From assembly GCF_009765905.1 (NCBI RefSeq), contig NZ_LMUO01000011.1, forward strand, positions 248,001 through 312,000: a DNA stretch of 64,000 nucleotides. Direction: 5' to 3'. Positions 35,559 through 43,369 of the stretch are shown here, piece after piece; position 1 is the first letter of the stretch, and each line of letters begins with the position of its first letter. Position numbers and translations under genes: made by a program. Source of the stretch: Mucilaginibacter sp. L196 (lineage in GTDB: Bacteria; Bacteroidota; Bacteroidia; Sphingobacteriales; Sphingobacteriaceae). Under the pieces are notes generated by a model that had not been told where the DNA came from, ran no database searches, and worked only from the letters and a program-made list of their open reading frames with translations.

Positions 35559-36737
35559 GTGTTATATCTTGATGGGCTGAGAGCTGTTGCTGCAATATTT
35601 GTTGTTATACATCACTGTGTTTTACAGTATTTTAACGATTGGGACATTAATAGCCTGCCCCACTTCGAGAGATTATTTATCCTATTTTTTTTTGAAGGCC
35701 ACTATGCAGTTGATTTTTTCATTGTGATTTCCGGTTACTGTCTGATGTTACCTTTAATTAAATACGATTATAAATTAAAAAATGGACTTAAGGATTTCTT
35801 TTTACGCCGGGCAAAAAGAATCCTACCTACCTACTACTTAGCTATGGTGTTATCGCTGTTGCTTATTTGGACTTTAGTAGGCACTAAAACAGGAACTCAT
35901 TGGGATATGAGTGTTCCAGTTACTTTAAAAGATATTTTATTTCATATTTTTTTGATACATGATATTTTCAGCTCAACAGCGTTTAAAATAAATCATGCAT
36001 TCTGGTCCATTGCAGTCGAGGGGCGTATTTATGTGTTATTTCCTATCCTGCTTTTGTTGTGGAGAATGGCCGGCCGTCTTATTGCTTTATTATTTGCTGT
36101 TTTATTTTCCATCCTGGCTCACTTGGCTTTAATCGTAGCACTTGCTAATAAATTCAATATTTCAACCGACCTGGCTGGGGTTTTTCCTTATTTAATATTA
36201 TTTGCATTTGGAATGCTTGCCGCAGATATTGCTAATTCAAATCAAAGCATATCATTATCTAAAATAAGAAAGACTATACCCTGGGGCATTGTAACTTCCT
36301 TGCTTACAATAATATCGTTAGTTGCAAATCATCTTTACAGACAAGAGCGTTTGTCATTAAATACGGTTGATATAGTTATGGGATTAACTTGTGCTTCATT
36401 AATGATTGCTTTGGCAAAACCAAGGAATGAAGGGGGGCGAAGTGCATGGTTAGCTAAGTTATTGGGAGTAAAGCCCCTCGCTTTTTGTGGCATGTTTGCT
36501 TACAGTATATATCTTATACATGCACCCTTTCTGCAGTTGTTTTCTCAATATTTTCTTAATCATAAATATCAGGATAGATTCTTAAACATGTCTGTATTAA
36601 TTTTAATAGGAATTCCTGTAATTATTCTTATTAGCTATATATTTTTCCTGATTTGTGAAAAGCCGTTCCTGACAAAGAGGAGAAAGCCTACAGTTAAAGA
36701 TTTAGAAAAAGAAACTATTTTAGAACCGGCACCTTAA
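35559..36737 (+). CDS. Acyltransferase 3 family membrane protein
   Basis: 392 residues with about ten membrane helices. LYLDGLRAVAAIFVVIHHCV holds the family's N-terminal YLDGLR motif and active-site histidine; then YAVDFFIVISGYCLML, FLRRAKRILPTYYLAM and NHAFWSIAVEGRIYVLFPIL. The usual residues before YLDGLR are almost missing: the best start is GTG at 35559, while an in-frame ATA seven codons upstream would give the more normal ITESQTHVLYLDG. No ATG is present. It likely acylates a surface glycan, but no polysaccharide genes are next to it. The end converges with the DoxX-like gene. Confidence 0.85.
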   Translation: MLYLDGLRAVAAIFVVIHHCVLQYFNDWDINSLPHFERLFILFFFEGHYAVDFFIVISGYCLMLPLIKYDYKLKNGLKDFFLRRAKRILPTYYLAMVLSLLLIWTLVGTKTGTHWDMSVPVTLKDILFHIFLIHDIFSSTAFKINHAFWSIAVEGRIYVLFPILLLLWRMAGRLIALLFAVLFSILAHLALIVALANKFNISTDLAGVFPYLILFAFGMLAADIANSNQSISLSKIRKTIPWGIVTSLLTIISLVANHLYRQERLSLNTVDIVMGLTCASLMIALAKPRNEGGRSAWLAKLLGVKPLAFCGMFAYSIYLIHAPFLQLFSQYFLNHKYQDRFLNMSVLILIGIPVIILISYIFFLICEKPFLTKRRKPTVKDLEKETILEPAP

Positions 36738-36786
36738 TTTGTTTTTCTTGTAACTCGCTGTCATTATTAAAATTTTTTTTAATATA

Positions 36787-36815
36787 AATAGCCACGGAAT
36801 TAAATCCGTAGCTAT
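36787..36815. terminator. Hairpin between convergent acyltransferase and DoxX-like genes
   Basis: AGCCACGGA pairs with TCCGTAGCT around an AT-rich loop, flanked by an A/T-rich stretch on the left. It lies 10 bp past the stop of the minus-strand gene and about 50 bp past that of the plus-strand gene, so it may serve both. Confidence 0.65.
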
Positions 36816-36824
36816 TACATTTAG

Positions 36825-37562
36825 TTAATGTGTTGCCTGGTACCACGTGTATAATACAGGCAGTACCACCCCTGCAATGCGAAGGATGGTTTTTGTGCTT
36901 AGCTTAACTGTGCTAACCGACAATATGTTGGATTGTGTTTTGAAGAAGAATTCTGCCAGGCGATCATAATCTATCAATATTAAAAATACGAGCCCGATAG
37001 TCATGATAACGGATTGGCTCAATGCACCGGCATTCATTTGGTAAAAAATATCTACCGACATAATATTGAGCATCAGTGTAAAAAGTATAATGGCACCTGG
37101 TAACCAAGTTTTGCGGAACAACAACATCGCGCCGCCTAGTATTTGCAGCGAAGCCACAATGCAGCCAAAGGCATGGGAATGGCCGAAATAAAACCAGGTA
37201 AGTACCTCGCCACTTTGCTGGTTCATAGGTAGTGAGGATATATTATCAGCTACTATAAATTGTAAATGAAAGAACTTCTTCCAGCCAAAAATAGATATGT
37301 CGAGCGCCACGGCATAACGGATTATGGCATACAGCCAAGCCTGAATTTTATCAGCTGCCCCGGCATTGCTTTTTTGCAAGTATTGCCATACAAAAGGGAA
37401 AATTACTATGCCGGAAAGTGAGATGCCTACCAGTGTAAAAATTATTGATTTAGGGAATAGTGGGTTATCTGCTCCGCGGCCAATTAGCAGCCATAGCGCT
37501 GCCGTGACCAAACCTGCTACTATGCAGGTTATTATCCTGTATAATAATGATCTTTTTTTCAT
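36825..37562 (-). CDS. DoxX-like integral membrane protein
   Basis: 245 residues with six or seven hydrophobic helices. The segment YAVALDISIFGWKKFFHLQF and the later LQILGGAMLLFRKTWLPGAI resemble DoxX/SURF4-like proteins, where a helix pair carries a conserved G-x-x-K/R-F motif. The cytoplasmic tail is basic. The gene begins 19 bp after a small secreted-protein gene (37582-37914), so the two form an operon. Its role is unknown; DoxX-like proteins have been linked to respiration or redox balance in a few bacteria, which cannot be inferred here. Confidence 0.7.
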   Translation of the reverse strand: MKKRSLLYRIITCIVAGLVTAALWLLIGRGADNPLFPKSIIFTLVGISLSGIVIFPFVWQYLQKSNAGAADKIQAWLYAIIRYAVALDISIFGWKKFFHLQFIVADNISSLPMNQQSGEVLTWFYFGHSHAFGCIVASLQILGGAMLLFRKTWLPGAIILFTLMLNIMSVDIFYQMNAGALSQSVIMTIGLVFLILIDYDRLAEFFFKTQSNILSVSTVKLSTKTILRIAGVVLPVLYTWYQATH

Positions 37563-37581
37563 GATGTTAGAATTTTAAAGA

Positions 37582-37914
37582 TCACTTAACTCTTGTCCAA
37601 AGGTCTGTTCCTCTTACTAGTACGCTATCAACGTCACCTTTTTTGTCGCGGATGAATTTAACCGACCAATCTTTCCCCTGCATAATAAAATTATCGCCTG
37701 ATAAGTGTTTTAGTAAGTTTTGCTCTCCGGTCCATAGTGCTTTCGATATTAGGCCGTCGTTATTTGCCGAAATCTGCAGGTAGAAGATTTCGCCATGAAG
37801 GGCCATTTGGTATTTGCCTGCATACTGTGTTAAGTTGCTTTGCTGTTGATTTTGCGCATTACTGAACGTGCTCGGGCCAGCTATTAGCAGGCATAGTAAT
37901 AATAGGTACTTCAT
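37582..37914 (-). CDS. Small secreted protein of unknown function
   Basis: 110 residues. A signal peptide is clear, MKYLLLLCLLIAGPSTFSNA, with cleavage after NA. The mature part starts QNQQQSNLTQYAGKYQMALH, and its GKY pattern plus repeated beta-strands (FYLQISANNDGLISKALWTG) recall the small lipocalin-like or DUF3471-type domain found at the end of many Bacteroidota hydrolases. It precedes the DoxX-like gene in an operon. A perfect 22-bp palindrome lies 55 bp upstream. No firm function. Confidence 0.7.
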   Translation of the reverse strand: MKYLLLLCLLIAGPSTFSNAQNQQQSNLTQYAGKYQMALHGEIFYLQISANNDGLISKALWTGEQNLLKHLSGDNFIMQGKDWSVKFIRDKKGDVDSVLVRGTDLWTRVK

Positions 37915-37968
37915 AATTTGTTGATTTAGTTTATGGAAGCAAATTAAACAGATAAGCTTGTCAGAAGC

Positions 37969-37990
37969 TACTCAAATCGGGATTTGAGTA
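37969..37990. promoter_or_regulatory. Perfect 22-bp palindrome, candidate operator
   Basis: TACTCAAATC, GG, then the exact complement GATTTGAGTA. It lies between the divergent secreted-protein/DoxX operon (start 37914) and csbD (start 38098). Length and symmetry fit a homodimeric regulator site. No regulator gene is adjacent, and the hairpin is not followed by a T run. Confidence 0.6.
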
Positions 37991-38097
37991 TTATTTGTTG
38001 GCGATTTTAAATATATAATTGATGTTATGCTGATGATTTGCTTAAAACTAAACCATGCTACACCTGTTATTTATCTACATCTAAAATAAAAAACATT

Positions 38098-38283
38098 ATG
38101 AGCGATTTAAAATTAAAAGGCACGTGGAATGAGTTGAAAGGAAAAGTGAAACAAGCCTACGGAGATTTAACCGATGATGACCTGATACGCGAAGAAGGTA
38201 AAGACGACGAACTGTTGGGCAAGCTCCAACAGAAAACTGGTAAAAGCCGCGATGAAGTGGTCGACTGGTTAAATAACTTATAA
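38098..38283 (+). CDS. CsbD-family stress protein
   Basis: 61 residues: [20 protein letters not shown], then [20 protein letters not shown] and [20 protein letters not shown]. The GxWNxxKGKxKxxYGxLTDDDL pattern is the CsbD signature. Start chosen at 38098; an earlier in-frame ATG at 38038 adds residues absent from the family. CsbD proteins are small soluble helical proteins abundant under general stress; molecular role unknown. A hairpin with TTTTT follows 15 bp after the stop. Confidence 0.92.
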   Translation: MSDLKLKGTWNELKGKVKQAYGDLTDDDLIREEGKDDELLGKLQQKTGKSRDEVVDWLNNL

Positions 38284-38296
38284 TATCGGGTTAAAA

Positions 38297-38330
38297 ACGC
38301 ATCAAAATTATCAAAAAATGATGCTTTTTA
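38297..38330 (+). terminator. Intrinsic terminator of csbD
   Basis: GCATCA at 38299-38304 pairs with TGATGC at 38319-38324, followed by TTTTTA. Confidence 0.78.
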
Positions 38331-38453
38331 AGCGAAAAATAGACTAAAAATGGTGGTTTTAGACCATAAAATGCCTCGAAAAGCACTAAAAATAATTCTA
38401 AAATGGGTTATTTTAGGTGCTTTTGTGTGTAAAAAGGTGCTTTTTTGTTCCAA

Positions 38454-38480
38454 AAGTGTACCAAGTGTACCACTTGTACC
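38454..38480. repeat. Three 9-bp iterations ending in GTACC upstream of surE
   Basis: AAGTGTACC, AAGTGTACC and ACTTGTACC follow directly on each other, with an inverted GGTAC about 12 bp further on. They lie 74-100 bp before the surE ATG. Could be binding iterons or chance; the rest of the 270-bp gap holds only the csbD terminator and A/T-rich sequence. Confidence 0.45.
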
Positions 38481-38553
38481 ATCTGTTTCGTGGTACAGTT
38501 TAGCGGGAATTTTATAATCATATCCATCCAAAATGTATTAATTTTGAGGCGAT

Positions 38554-39324
38554 ATGAAATCCAGACCAACCATACTTGTAGTAAACGATGACGGCATAAC
38601 CGCACCGGGCATAAAGGCGTTAATAGATGTAATGAAGGAACTTGGCAGGGTAGTGGTGGTAGCACCAGACAGCCCGCAGTCGGGTATGGGGCATGCCATT
38701 ACCATTGGCAAACCGCTGCGCTTTGATAAGGTAGATATTTATGAAGGTGTAGAAATGTACCGCTGCTCAGGTACGCCGGTAGATTGCGTAAAACTGGCTG
38801 TAAACTCTGTATTTAAGGGTGAAAAGCCGGATCTGTGTGTGTCGGGTATTAACCATGGGTTGAATAATTCTATCAATGTGTTGTATTCGGGTACCATGTC
38901 GGCAGCGGTTGAGGGTGCTATTGAGAGTATCCCATCTATTGGTTTTTCGCTGGATGATTATACGCTTCAGGCTGATTTTAGCCACTGCAAAAAATATGTA
39001 AAAGAACTGGCCATGCAGGTATTGGAACATGGTTTGCCACCGGCAACGTTGCTTAATGTGAACTTCCCTAGCGGGGGAGATATAAAAGGAATAAAGATCT
39101 GTCGCCAGGCCAACGCTAAATGGGCTGAGGAATTTGATGAACGTATAGATCCACATAAACGCCCGTATTACTGGTTAACAGGTGTATTCCAGTTGAATGA
39201 TGCCGGCGAGGATACAGATAACTGGGCATTGGATAATCATTATGTATCGGTAGTGCCGGTGCAGTTTGATATGACGGCACATCATGCTATTCCGCTATTG
39301 AATGGCTGGAAATTTAATGTATAA
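38554..39324 (+). CDS. surE: SurE, 5'-nucleotidase
   Basis: 256 residues. ILVVNDDGITAPGIKALIDV carries the metal-binding DD of the family; VVVVAPDSPQSGMGHAITIG, MYRCSGTPVDCVKLAVNSVF and LCVSGINHGLNNSINVLYSG contain the remaining metal and substrate residues. SurE hydrolyses nucleoside monophosphates and helps survival in stationary phase. It lies 6 bp before lpxB, a frequent neighbour pair in Bacteroidota. The length agrees with the family. Confidence 0.96.
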   Translation: MKSRPTILVVNDDGITAPGIKALIDVMKELGRVVVVAPDSPQSGMGHAITIGKPLRFDKVDIYEGVEMYRCSGTPVDCVKLAVNSVFKGEKPDLCVSGINHGLNNSINVLYSGTMSAAVEGAIESIPSIGFSLDDYTLQADFSHCKKYVKELAMQVLEHGLPPATLLNVNFPSGGDIKGIKICRQANAKWAEEFDERIDPHKRPYYWLTGVFQLNDAGEDTDNWALDNHYVSVVPVQFDMTAHHAIPLLNGWKFNV

Positions 39325-39330
39325 TCCCGG

Positions 39331-40443
39331 ATGAAGTATTATCTGGTAGCAGGCGAGGCCTCGGGCGATTTACATGGAGCCAACTTAATGAATGCTTTGA
39401 AAGAAGCAGATCAGCAAGCGGAGTTTCGCTACTTTGGCGGCGACTTGATGCAAGCCGAAGGTGGAACGCTGGTTAAGCATTATGCCGATATGGCCTTTAT
39501 GGGCTTTGCTGAGGTGGTGGCTAATCTACCCCAGATATTAAAAAACCTGAGTTTCTGTAAACAGGATATTGCTCAATATCAGCCGGATGTTTTGATTTTG
39601 ATCGATTTCCCAGGCTTTAACTTAAAGATAGCGGAGTTCGCCAAAAAGAATGGCTTGTTGGTTTGCTATTATATATCCCCAAAAGTTTGGGCCTGGAACC
39701 AGAAACGGGTACTGAAGATTAAAAAGGTAGTTGATCATATGTTCTGCATCCTACCGTTCGAGGTGGATTTTTACAAGGAATGGGGTATGCAGGTTGATTA
39801 TGTTGGCAATCCGTTACTGGATGCTACTGCGGCATTTGAGCCGGATGCAAACTTTTATGCCAACAACCATCTACCTGAAAAGAAAATAATAGCCCTGTTG
39901 CCCGGTAGTCGGAAGCAGGAGATAAGCCGCTTATTGCCGGATATGCTTGGGGTTACCGATAAATTCCCGGATCATCAATTTGTGATTGCGGGAGCGCCAT
40001 CGTTCCAAAAAGAATATTACGATCAGTTTTTGGGTGGTAAAAATATCGCTATCGTATTTAATGCAACATATGATCTGTTGAAAAATGCGGATGCCGCGGT
40101 AGTAGCATCAGGTACAGCAACGCTGGAGACAGCTTTGTTTGATGTGCCGCAGGTTGTGGTTTATAAAGGCAATAACATATCAATCACTATAGCGCGCATG
40201 GTGGTGAAGATAAAATTCATCTCCTTAGTAAACCTGATTATGGATAAATTGGTGGTTAAGGAACTTATTCAACAGGATTGCACACCGCAAACGATTGCCG
40301 CGGAGCTCGACCTGATTGTTAATAATAATGATTACCGGAAAGAGATGCTCAATAACTATGATGAGCTTGATGACAGGATGGGCCATCCCGGTGCATCAGC
40401 CCAAACAGCGGCTTTAATTATAAAATACGCCGCAAAAAAATAA
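39331..40443 (+). CDS. lpxB: Lipid-A-disaccharide synthase (GT19)
   Basis: 370 residues. MKYYLVAGEASGDLHGANLM is the N-terminal GEASGD motif; EFRYFGGDLMQAEGGTLVKH, VLILIDFPGFNLKIAEFAKK, VCYYISPKVWAWNQKRVLKI, IALLPGSRKQEISRLLPDML and AAVVASGTATLETALFDVPQ follow in family order. It joins UDP-diacyl-GlcN and lipid X into the lipid A disaccharide at the membrane face. It is translationally close to surE, and a strong hairpin follows immediately. Confidence 0.97.
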   Translation: MKYYLVAGEASGDLHGANLMNALKEADQQAEFRYFGGDLMQAEGGTLVKHYADMAFMGFAEVVANLPQILKNLSFCKQDIAQYQPDVLILIDFPGFNLKIAEFAKKNGLLVCYYISPKVWAWNQKRVLKIKKVVDHMFCILPFEVDFYKEWGMQVDYVGNPLLDATAAFEPDANFYANNHLPEKKIIALLPGSRKQEISRLLPDMLGVTDKFPDHQFVIAGAPSFQKEYYDQFLGGKNIAIVFNATYDLLKNADAAVVASGTATLETALFDVPQVVVYKGNNISITIARMVVKIKFISLVNLIMDKLVVKELIQQDCTPQTIAAELDLIVNNNDYRKEMLNNYDELDDRMGHPGASAQTAALIIKYAAKK

Positions 40444-40474
40444 AGCCCTGCAAAAATGCGGGGCTTTATGGTTT
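40441..40474. terminator. Bidirectional intrinsic terminator between lpxB and the small-protein genes
   Basis: TAAAGCCCTGC pairs with GCGGGGCTTTA over a short A-rich loop, starting at the lpxB stop codon. T-rich sequence follows on the plus strand and an A run precedes, so it can stop transcripts from both sides. Confidence 0.85.
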
Positions 40475-40517
40475 TCATAGGTGGTGTAAATTTCGATAGG
40501 TAGATGTATATGATTGA

Positions 40518-40679
40518 TCAGGCAGCTTTAAGATTGCGCTGTGCGGGTACCTGTTTGTTGCTTGTTGCAAATTGATCGTTGGTTCTGAAGGCTTTTAAGT
40601 CTTCTCTTAATATGTTTAGTAACTCCTCGTCAAAACGGGCAACTAATTTACTGGTGGCTATTTTGTTGTAAGTTTTCAT
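40518..40679 (-). CDS. Small protein, tandem paralogue 1 (53 aa)
   Basis: Read directly: MKTYNKIATSKLVARFDEEL, then LNILREDLKAFRTNDQFATS and NKQVPAQRNLKAA. The first 30 residues match the neighbour at 40706-40858 at 26 positions, while the last 23 are unrelated. Net basic, with an amphipathic helix likely over residues 16-30 and no signal peptide or membrane segment. The matching frames and conserved start in two copies make it very likely to be coding. I do not recognise the family. The conserved head and variable tail recall leader/core peptides or toxin-type small proteins, but no processing enzyme is nearby. Confidence 0.7.
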   Translation of the reverse strand: MKTYNKIATSKLVARFDEELLNILREDLKAFRTNDQFATSNKQVPAQRNLKAA

Positions 40680-40705
40680 AGGTAGATGTTTTAGGTAGTT
40701 TTATA

Positions 40706-40858
40706 TTAAGCTGCAGGTAGTAGGTTGTTATTATTACGGTTGATAAATTGAACTTTAGCTTGTTTCATAGCTTTAAGATCTTCTCTCAATATGTTTAGCA
40801 ATTCTTCATCAATGCGATTAACTAATTTGCTGGTGGCTATTTTATTGTAAATTTTCAT
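40706..40858 (-). CDS. Small protein, tandem paralogue 2 (50 aa)
   Basis: Read directly: MKIYNKIATSKLVNRIDEEL, then LNILREDLKAMKQAKVQFIN and RNNNNLLPAA. It shares the YNKIATSKLV and EELLNILREDLKA blocks with the copy at 40518-40679, 26 bp away. The tail is Asn-rich. Substitutions between the copies are largely at third codon positions in the shared part (for example AAA ACT TAC versus AAA ATT TAC), consistent with selection on the peptide. It lies 11 bp after the stop of the 78-residue gene upstream, suggesting one transcript with the MFS-side genes or its own promoter. Confidence 0.7.
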   Translation of the reverse strand: MKIYNKIATSKLVNRIDEELLNILREDLKAMKQAKVQFINRNNNNLLPAA

Positions 40859-40869
40859 GGTTAAGTAGG

Positions 40870-41106
40870 TTAAATGTTTTTAGTTTTTGTTGGTTTGTCG
40901 TTACCGCCTTCAGTTAAATTCTCTTTTATTCTTTTGGCCTCGTTCAACTGTCTTTGTAACTGCTCCTGGTCACGTTCATCACTTGGTTTTTCAGGGTTCG
41001 ATGGGTCTTCCCATTGCTTCTGTTCCACTTGCTGATCTTTCTTTCCAATTACCATTTCAGTGTCATTTGATAGGTAGTGCACCAATACAGTGCCAAACTT
41101 TGGCAT
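40870..41106 (-). CDS. Small hydrophilic protein, 78 aa, unknown
   Basis: Starts MPKFGTVLVHYLSNDTEMVI, then a charged Gln/Glu/Lys-rich stretch (QQVEQKQWEDPSNPEKPSDE, RDQEQLQRQLNEAKRIKENL) and ends PTKTKNI. Likely disordered with a short coiled coil. It is the first of three small genes in a row on the minus strand with gaps of 11 and 26 bp, ending at the terminator at 40441-40474. The function is unknown. The compact, compositionally biased C-terminal part could be artefactual, but the spacing supports a real gene. Confidence 0.55.
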   Translation of the reverse strand: MPKFGTVLVHYLSNDTEMVIGKKDQQVEQKQWEDPSNPEKPSDERDQEQLQRQLNEAKRIKENLTEGGNDKPTKTKNI

Positions 41107-41252
41107 GCACTAAAAAATAATGCATTTTGAACTTAAATTATTTTTTAAAAGTTAAAAATAAAGCCAAAAAGGTACCCGTTGAGCCTGATTTCGCGTGACT
41201 TTATTTTGACCGATTGTGCGGAAGAGAACAGTGTGTACGGTATTTAGTAATC

Positions 41253-42458
41253 CTATGAGATATTGGCCTTTTTTTGCCTGCTACGATGATTTAGCAGATG
41301 TACTATAATGGCGATTGATGACAGGATAATTCCTGAAATACATACACCTAACCAGTGATAATTACCCCATAATGCAGTTACCATGAAAGTTCCGGCTGCA
41401 CCGCCGATAAAATAGGACACCATGTATATGGTATTGATACGATTCCTAGCCTCGGCATTTAAAGAAAAGATGATGGACTGATTGGATATGTGCGTAGCCT
41501 GTACACCCATGTCCAGAATTATTACGCCTATAATAAGGCCTGCAATACTATGGGATGAAAAAATAAATACGATAAATGACACTAAAACCAACAGGAGGGT
41601 AAAGAAGGAAAGTTTAAATGGATCCATCTTATCACTTAACCTGCCCATTAGCCCGGCTGCTACTGCGCCAAAGGCTCCTACTAAACCAAACAAACCTGCT
41701 GCATCGCTACCCATGTTAAAGTTTTCTTTTAATAAAAATACAATGGTGGTCCAGAATGCGCTGAAGCAGGCAAAGCAAAGGGCCCCGCGTAAGGAAGCGA
41801 ACCTCAGTTTAGGCTCGTTTTTAAAAAGATCAATAAGCGACCCCATTAGTTTTTTATAACTACCGGTATAGTCAGGCTCAACCTCGGGTAAAAATAAAAA
41901 TATCACCACCCAGGTTATCAGCATTAAAGCTGCCGCGATATAAAACATGGCGCGCCAGCCCCAATGTGCGCCAACAAAACCGCTTAATGTACGTGATAGG
42001 AGTATGCCTATTAATAAACCACCCATAACCACACCGATTTTTTTACCCCGTTCGCTCGGATTGGCTAAATGCGCGGCCATTGGTATTAATAATTGCGGTA
42101 TTAATGATGCTGCGCCAATTAAAAAGCTGGCGAGGATTAAAATATTGATGTTTGGTGCCATTGCTGCCCCTAATAATGCAATAACAACAATAGCTATAAT
42201 GTATAGCATCATTCTTTTTCGTTTAAACATATCGGCCAGTGGCACAATAAAAAACATACCTACAGCGTATCCTATCTGTGTAATCATAGAAATGCGCCCG
42301 GCGGCGCCATTGCTTGCATTGTATGTATGGGCAATATCGCCCAGCAAAGGTTGGTTATAATATATATTTGCCACCACCAAACCGGTTGCAATGGTCATTA
42401 TCCATAGGGTGAATGTTGTAAGATGAGGTTTTTTTGATGCGGCTGAAGATGTTGTCAT
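41253..42458 (-). CDS. MFS transporter, drug/sugar efflux type
   Basis: 401 residues from the ATG at 42458 (MTTSSAASKKPHL); an ATG at 42482 would add eight residues. Twelve hydrophobic helices. ATGLVVANIYYNQPLLGDIA, PLADMFKRKRMML (motif A, loop 2-3), NPSERGKKIGVVMGGLLIGI and GRLSDKMDPFKLSFF (second motif A) mark the major facilitator fold. It probably exports small molecules by proton antiport; the substrate cannot be predicted. It precedes the three small-protein genes by 147 bp on the same strand, which may or may not be functional. Confidence 0.88.
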   Translation of the reverse strand: MTTSSAASKKPHLTTFTLWIMTIATGLVVANIYYNQPLLGDIAHTYNASNGAAGRISMITQIGYAVGMFFIVPLADMFKRKRMMLYIIAIVVIALLGAAMAPNINILILASFLIGAASLIPQLLIPMAAHLANPSERGKKIGVVMGGLLIGILLSRTLSGFVGAHWGWRAMFYIAAALMLITWVVIFLFLPEVEPDYTGSYKKLMGSLIDLFKNEPKLRFASLRGALCFACFSAFWTTIVFLLKENFNMGSDAAGLFGLVGAFGAVAAGLMGRLSDKMDPFKLSFFTLLLVLVSFIVFIFSSHSIAGLIIGVIILDMGVQATHISNQSIIFSLNAEARNRINTIYMVSYFIGGAAGTFMVTALWGNYHWLGVCISGIILSSIAIIVHLLNHRSRQKKANIS

Positions 42459-42859
42459 TAACTTAATGTATAGTTTACACAAAGGTGATAAAGCTATTTT
42501 ATGTTTGTTGTTTGCTTAACGTAATATTTTGAATTAGTAAAATACGCGTGACAAAGAGAAAAAAAATAATTAAAAGACAATTTTTTTCGAAATTTTAAGT
42601 TTTTAATTGTGAATTGATGTAAATGCTTAAAATTTTAAGTTTTTTTAATTGATTTTTTGGTGTTTTTGATATTATGTGTCAATGTTTTGTTCTTTTTGGA
42701 GATAAAAAGTAAAAATTTAGATTTTTAAATGCTGTTTTTTTAAATAATGCTAAAAAGCATTTAGCACTAAAAAAATTGCGATGTTGTTAATTAATTGTTT
42801 CATAACTGTCATTATTAATACATATATCTAACAAATGTTAAAAAAAATTAAAAAAAAGT

Positions 42860-42890
42860 TTTGACGGTATAAAACTTAGTGTTATCTTTA
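42860..42890 (+). promoter_or_regulatory. Bacteroidota-type promoter of a putative small RNA
   Basis: TTTG at 42860-42863 and TATCTTTA at 42883-42890 are separated by 19 bp. The second matches TAnnTTTG at all but the last position. No gene starts downstream on the plus strand. Confidence 0.6.
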
Positions 42891-42896
42891 CACCGT

Positions 42897-42982
42897 TGCA
42901 AAACATTAAAAAAGTCTTCTCATAATTTAGGTTTATAATTGGTTAGTAAAGGCCTCCTGCCCATCAGGAGGTCTTACTTGTT
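42897..42982 (+). ncRNA. Putative small RNA, about 85 nt
   Basis: Starts about 7 bases after the -7 element and ends in a hairpin, CCTCCTG (42953-42959), loop CCCAT, CAGGAGG (42965-42971), followed by TCTTACTTGTTTTAT. No start codon with a frame longer than a few residues. Neither the sequence nor fold is familiar. The next plus-strand gene is kilobases away, so it is not a leader of a known gene. Confidence 0.45.
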
Positions 42983-43081
42983 TTATAGGGTTTCGGTTTT
43001 GCCAAATTTCCAATAAGCTTTTTCGGATAGATGTTGCATAATAATTGGTTGGCTATGCATTCACAAGTGTTCGGACGATTA

Positions 43082-43131
43082 AAAAAAGATGTCATGCTGA
43101 GCTAAGTCGAAGCATGACATCCATCTTTTTT
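43082..43131. repeat. Palindrome with GTCATGCT arms
   Basis: AAAAAAGATG then TCATGCT, a 12-bp loop, AGCATGA, then CATCCATCTTTTTT. It has the size and form of the dispersed elements of families A and B but a different sequence, and is the only copy seen. The T run at one end could also let it act as a terminator. Confidence 0.7.
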
Positions 43132-43225
43132 ATATAAAAACCATTAGAAAAAAGCAAATATCATCTTCGGGACAACTATGGTTATATATTGTGCTATTGG
43201 TCATGAAATATATTACAATAAAAAA

Positions 43226-43246
43226 ATCCCCGCTTTTGGCGGGGAT
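43226..43246 (-). terminator. Terminator of the first ROK-SusC-SusD unit
   Basis: ATCCCCGC and GCGGGGAT enclose TTTTG; on the minus strand a T run follows. It lies 120 bp past the SusD stop. Confidence 0.85.
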
Positions 43247-43369
43247 TCAATCAACCTAATCAAACAGTGTTCAACCTGTAACCCTCTTTAGTATTATTGT
43301 ACTGTATATCGTTTATGTAATTTGAGGATTGTTTTTATTGATTAGTTTATCACGATTTTACAGATTTAA

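Larger units (their letters stand above)
42459..43369. other. 911-bp non-coding region before the SusCD genes
   Basis: Very A/T-rich between 42530 and 42860. It holds a plus-strand promoter and a short RNA unit at about 42860-42985, a GTCATGCT-type palindrome at 43082-43131 and the terminator of the SusCD unit at 43226-43246. The MFS promoter must lie at its left end. No protein gene was found. Confidence 0.75.
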
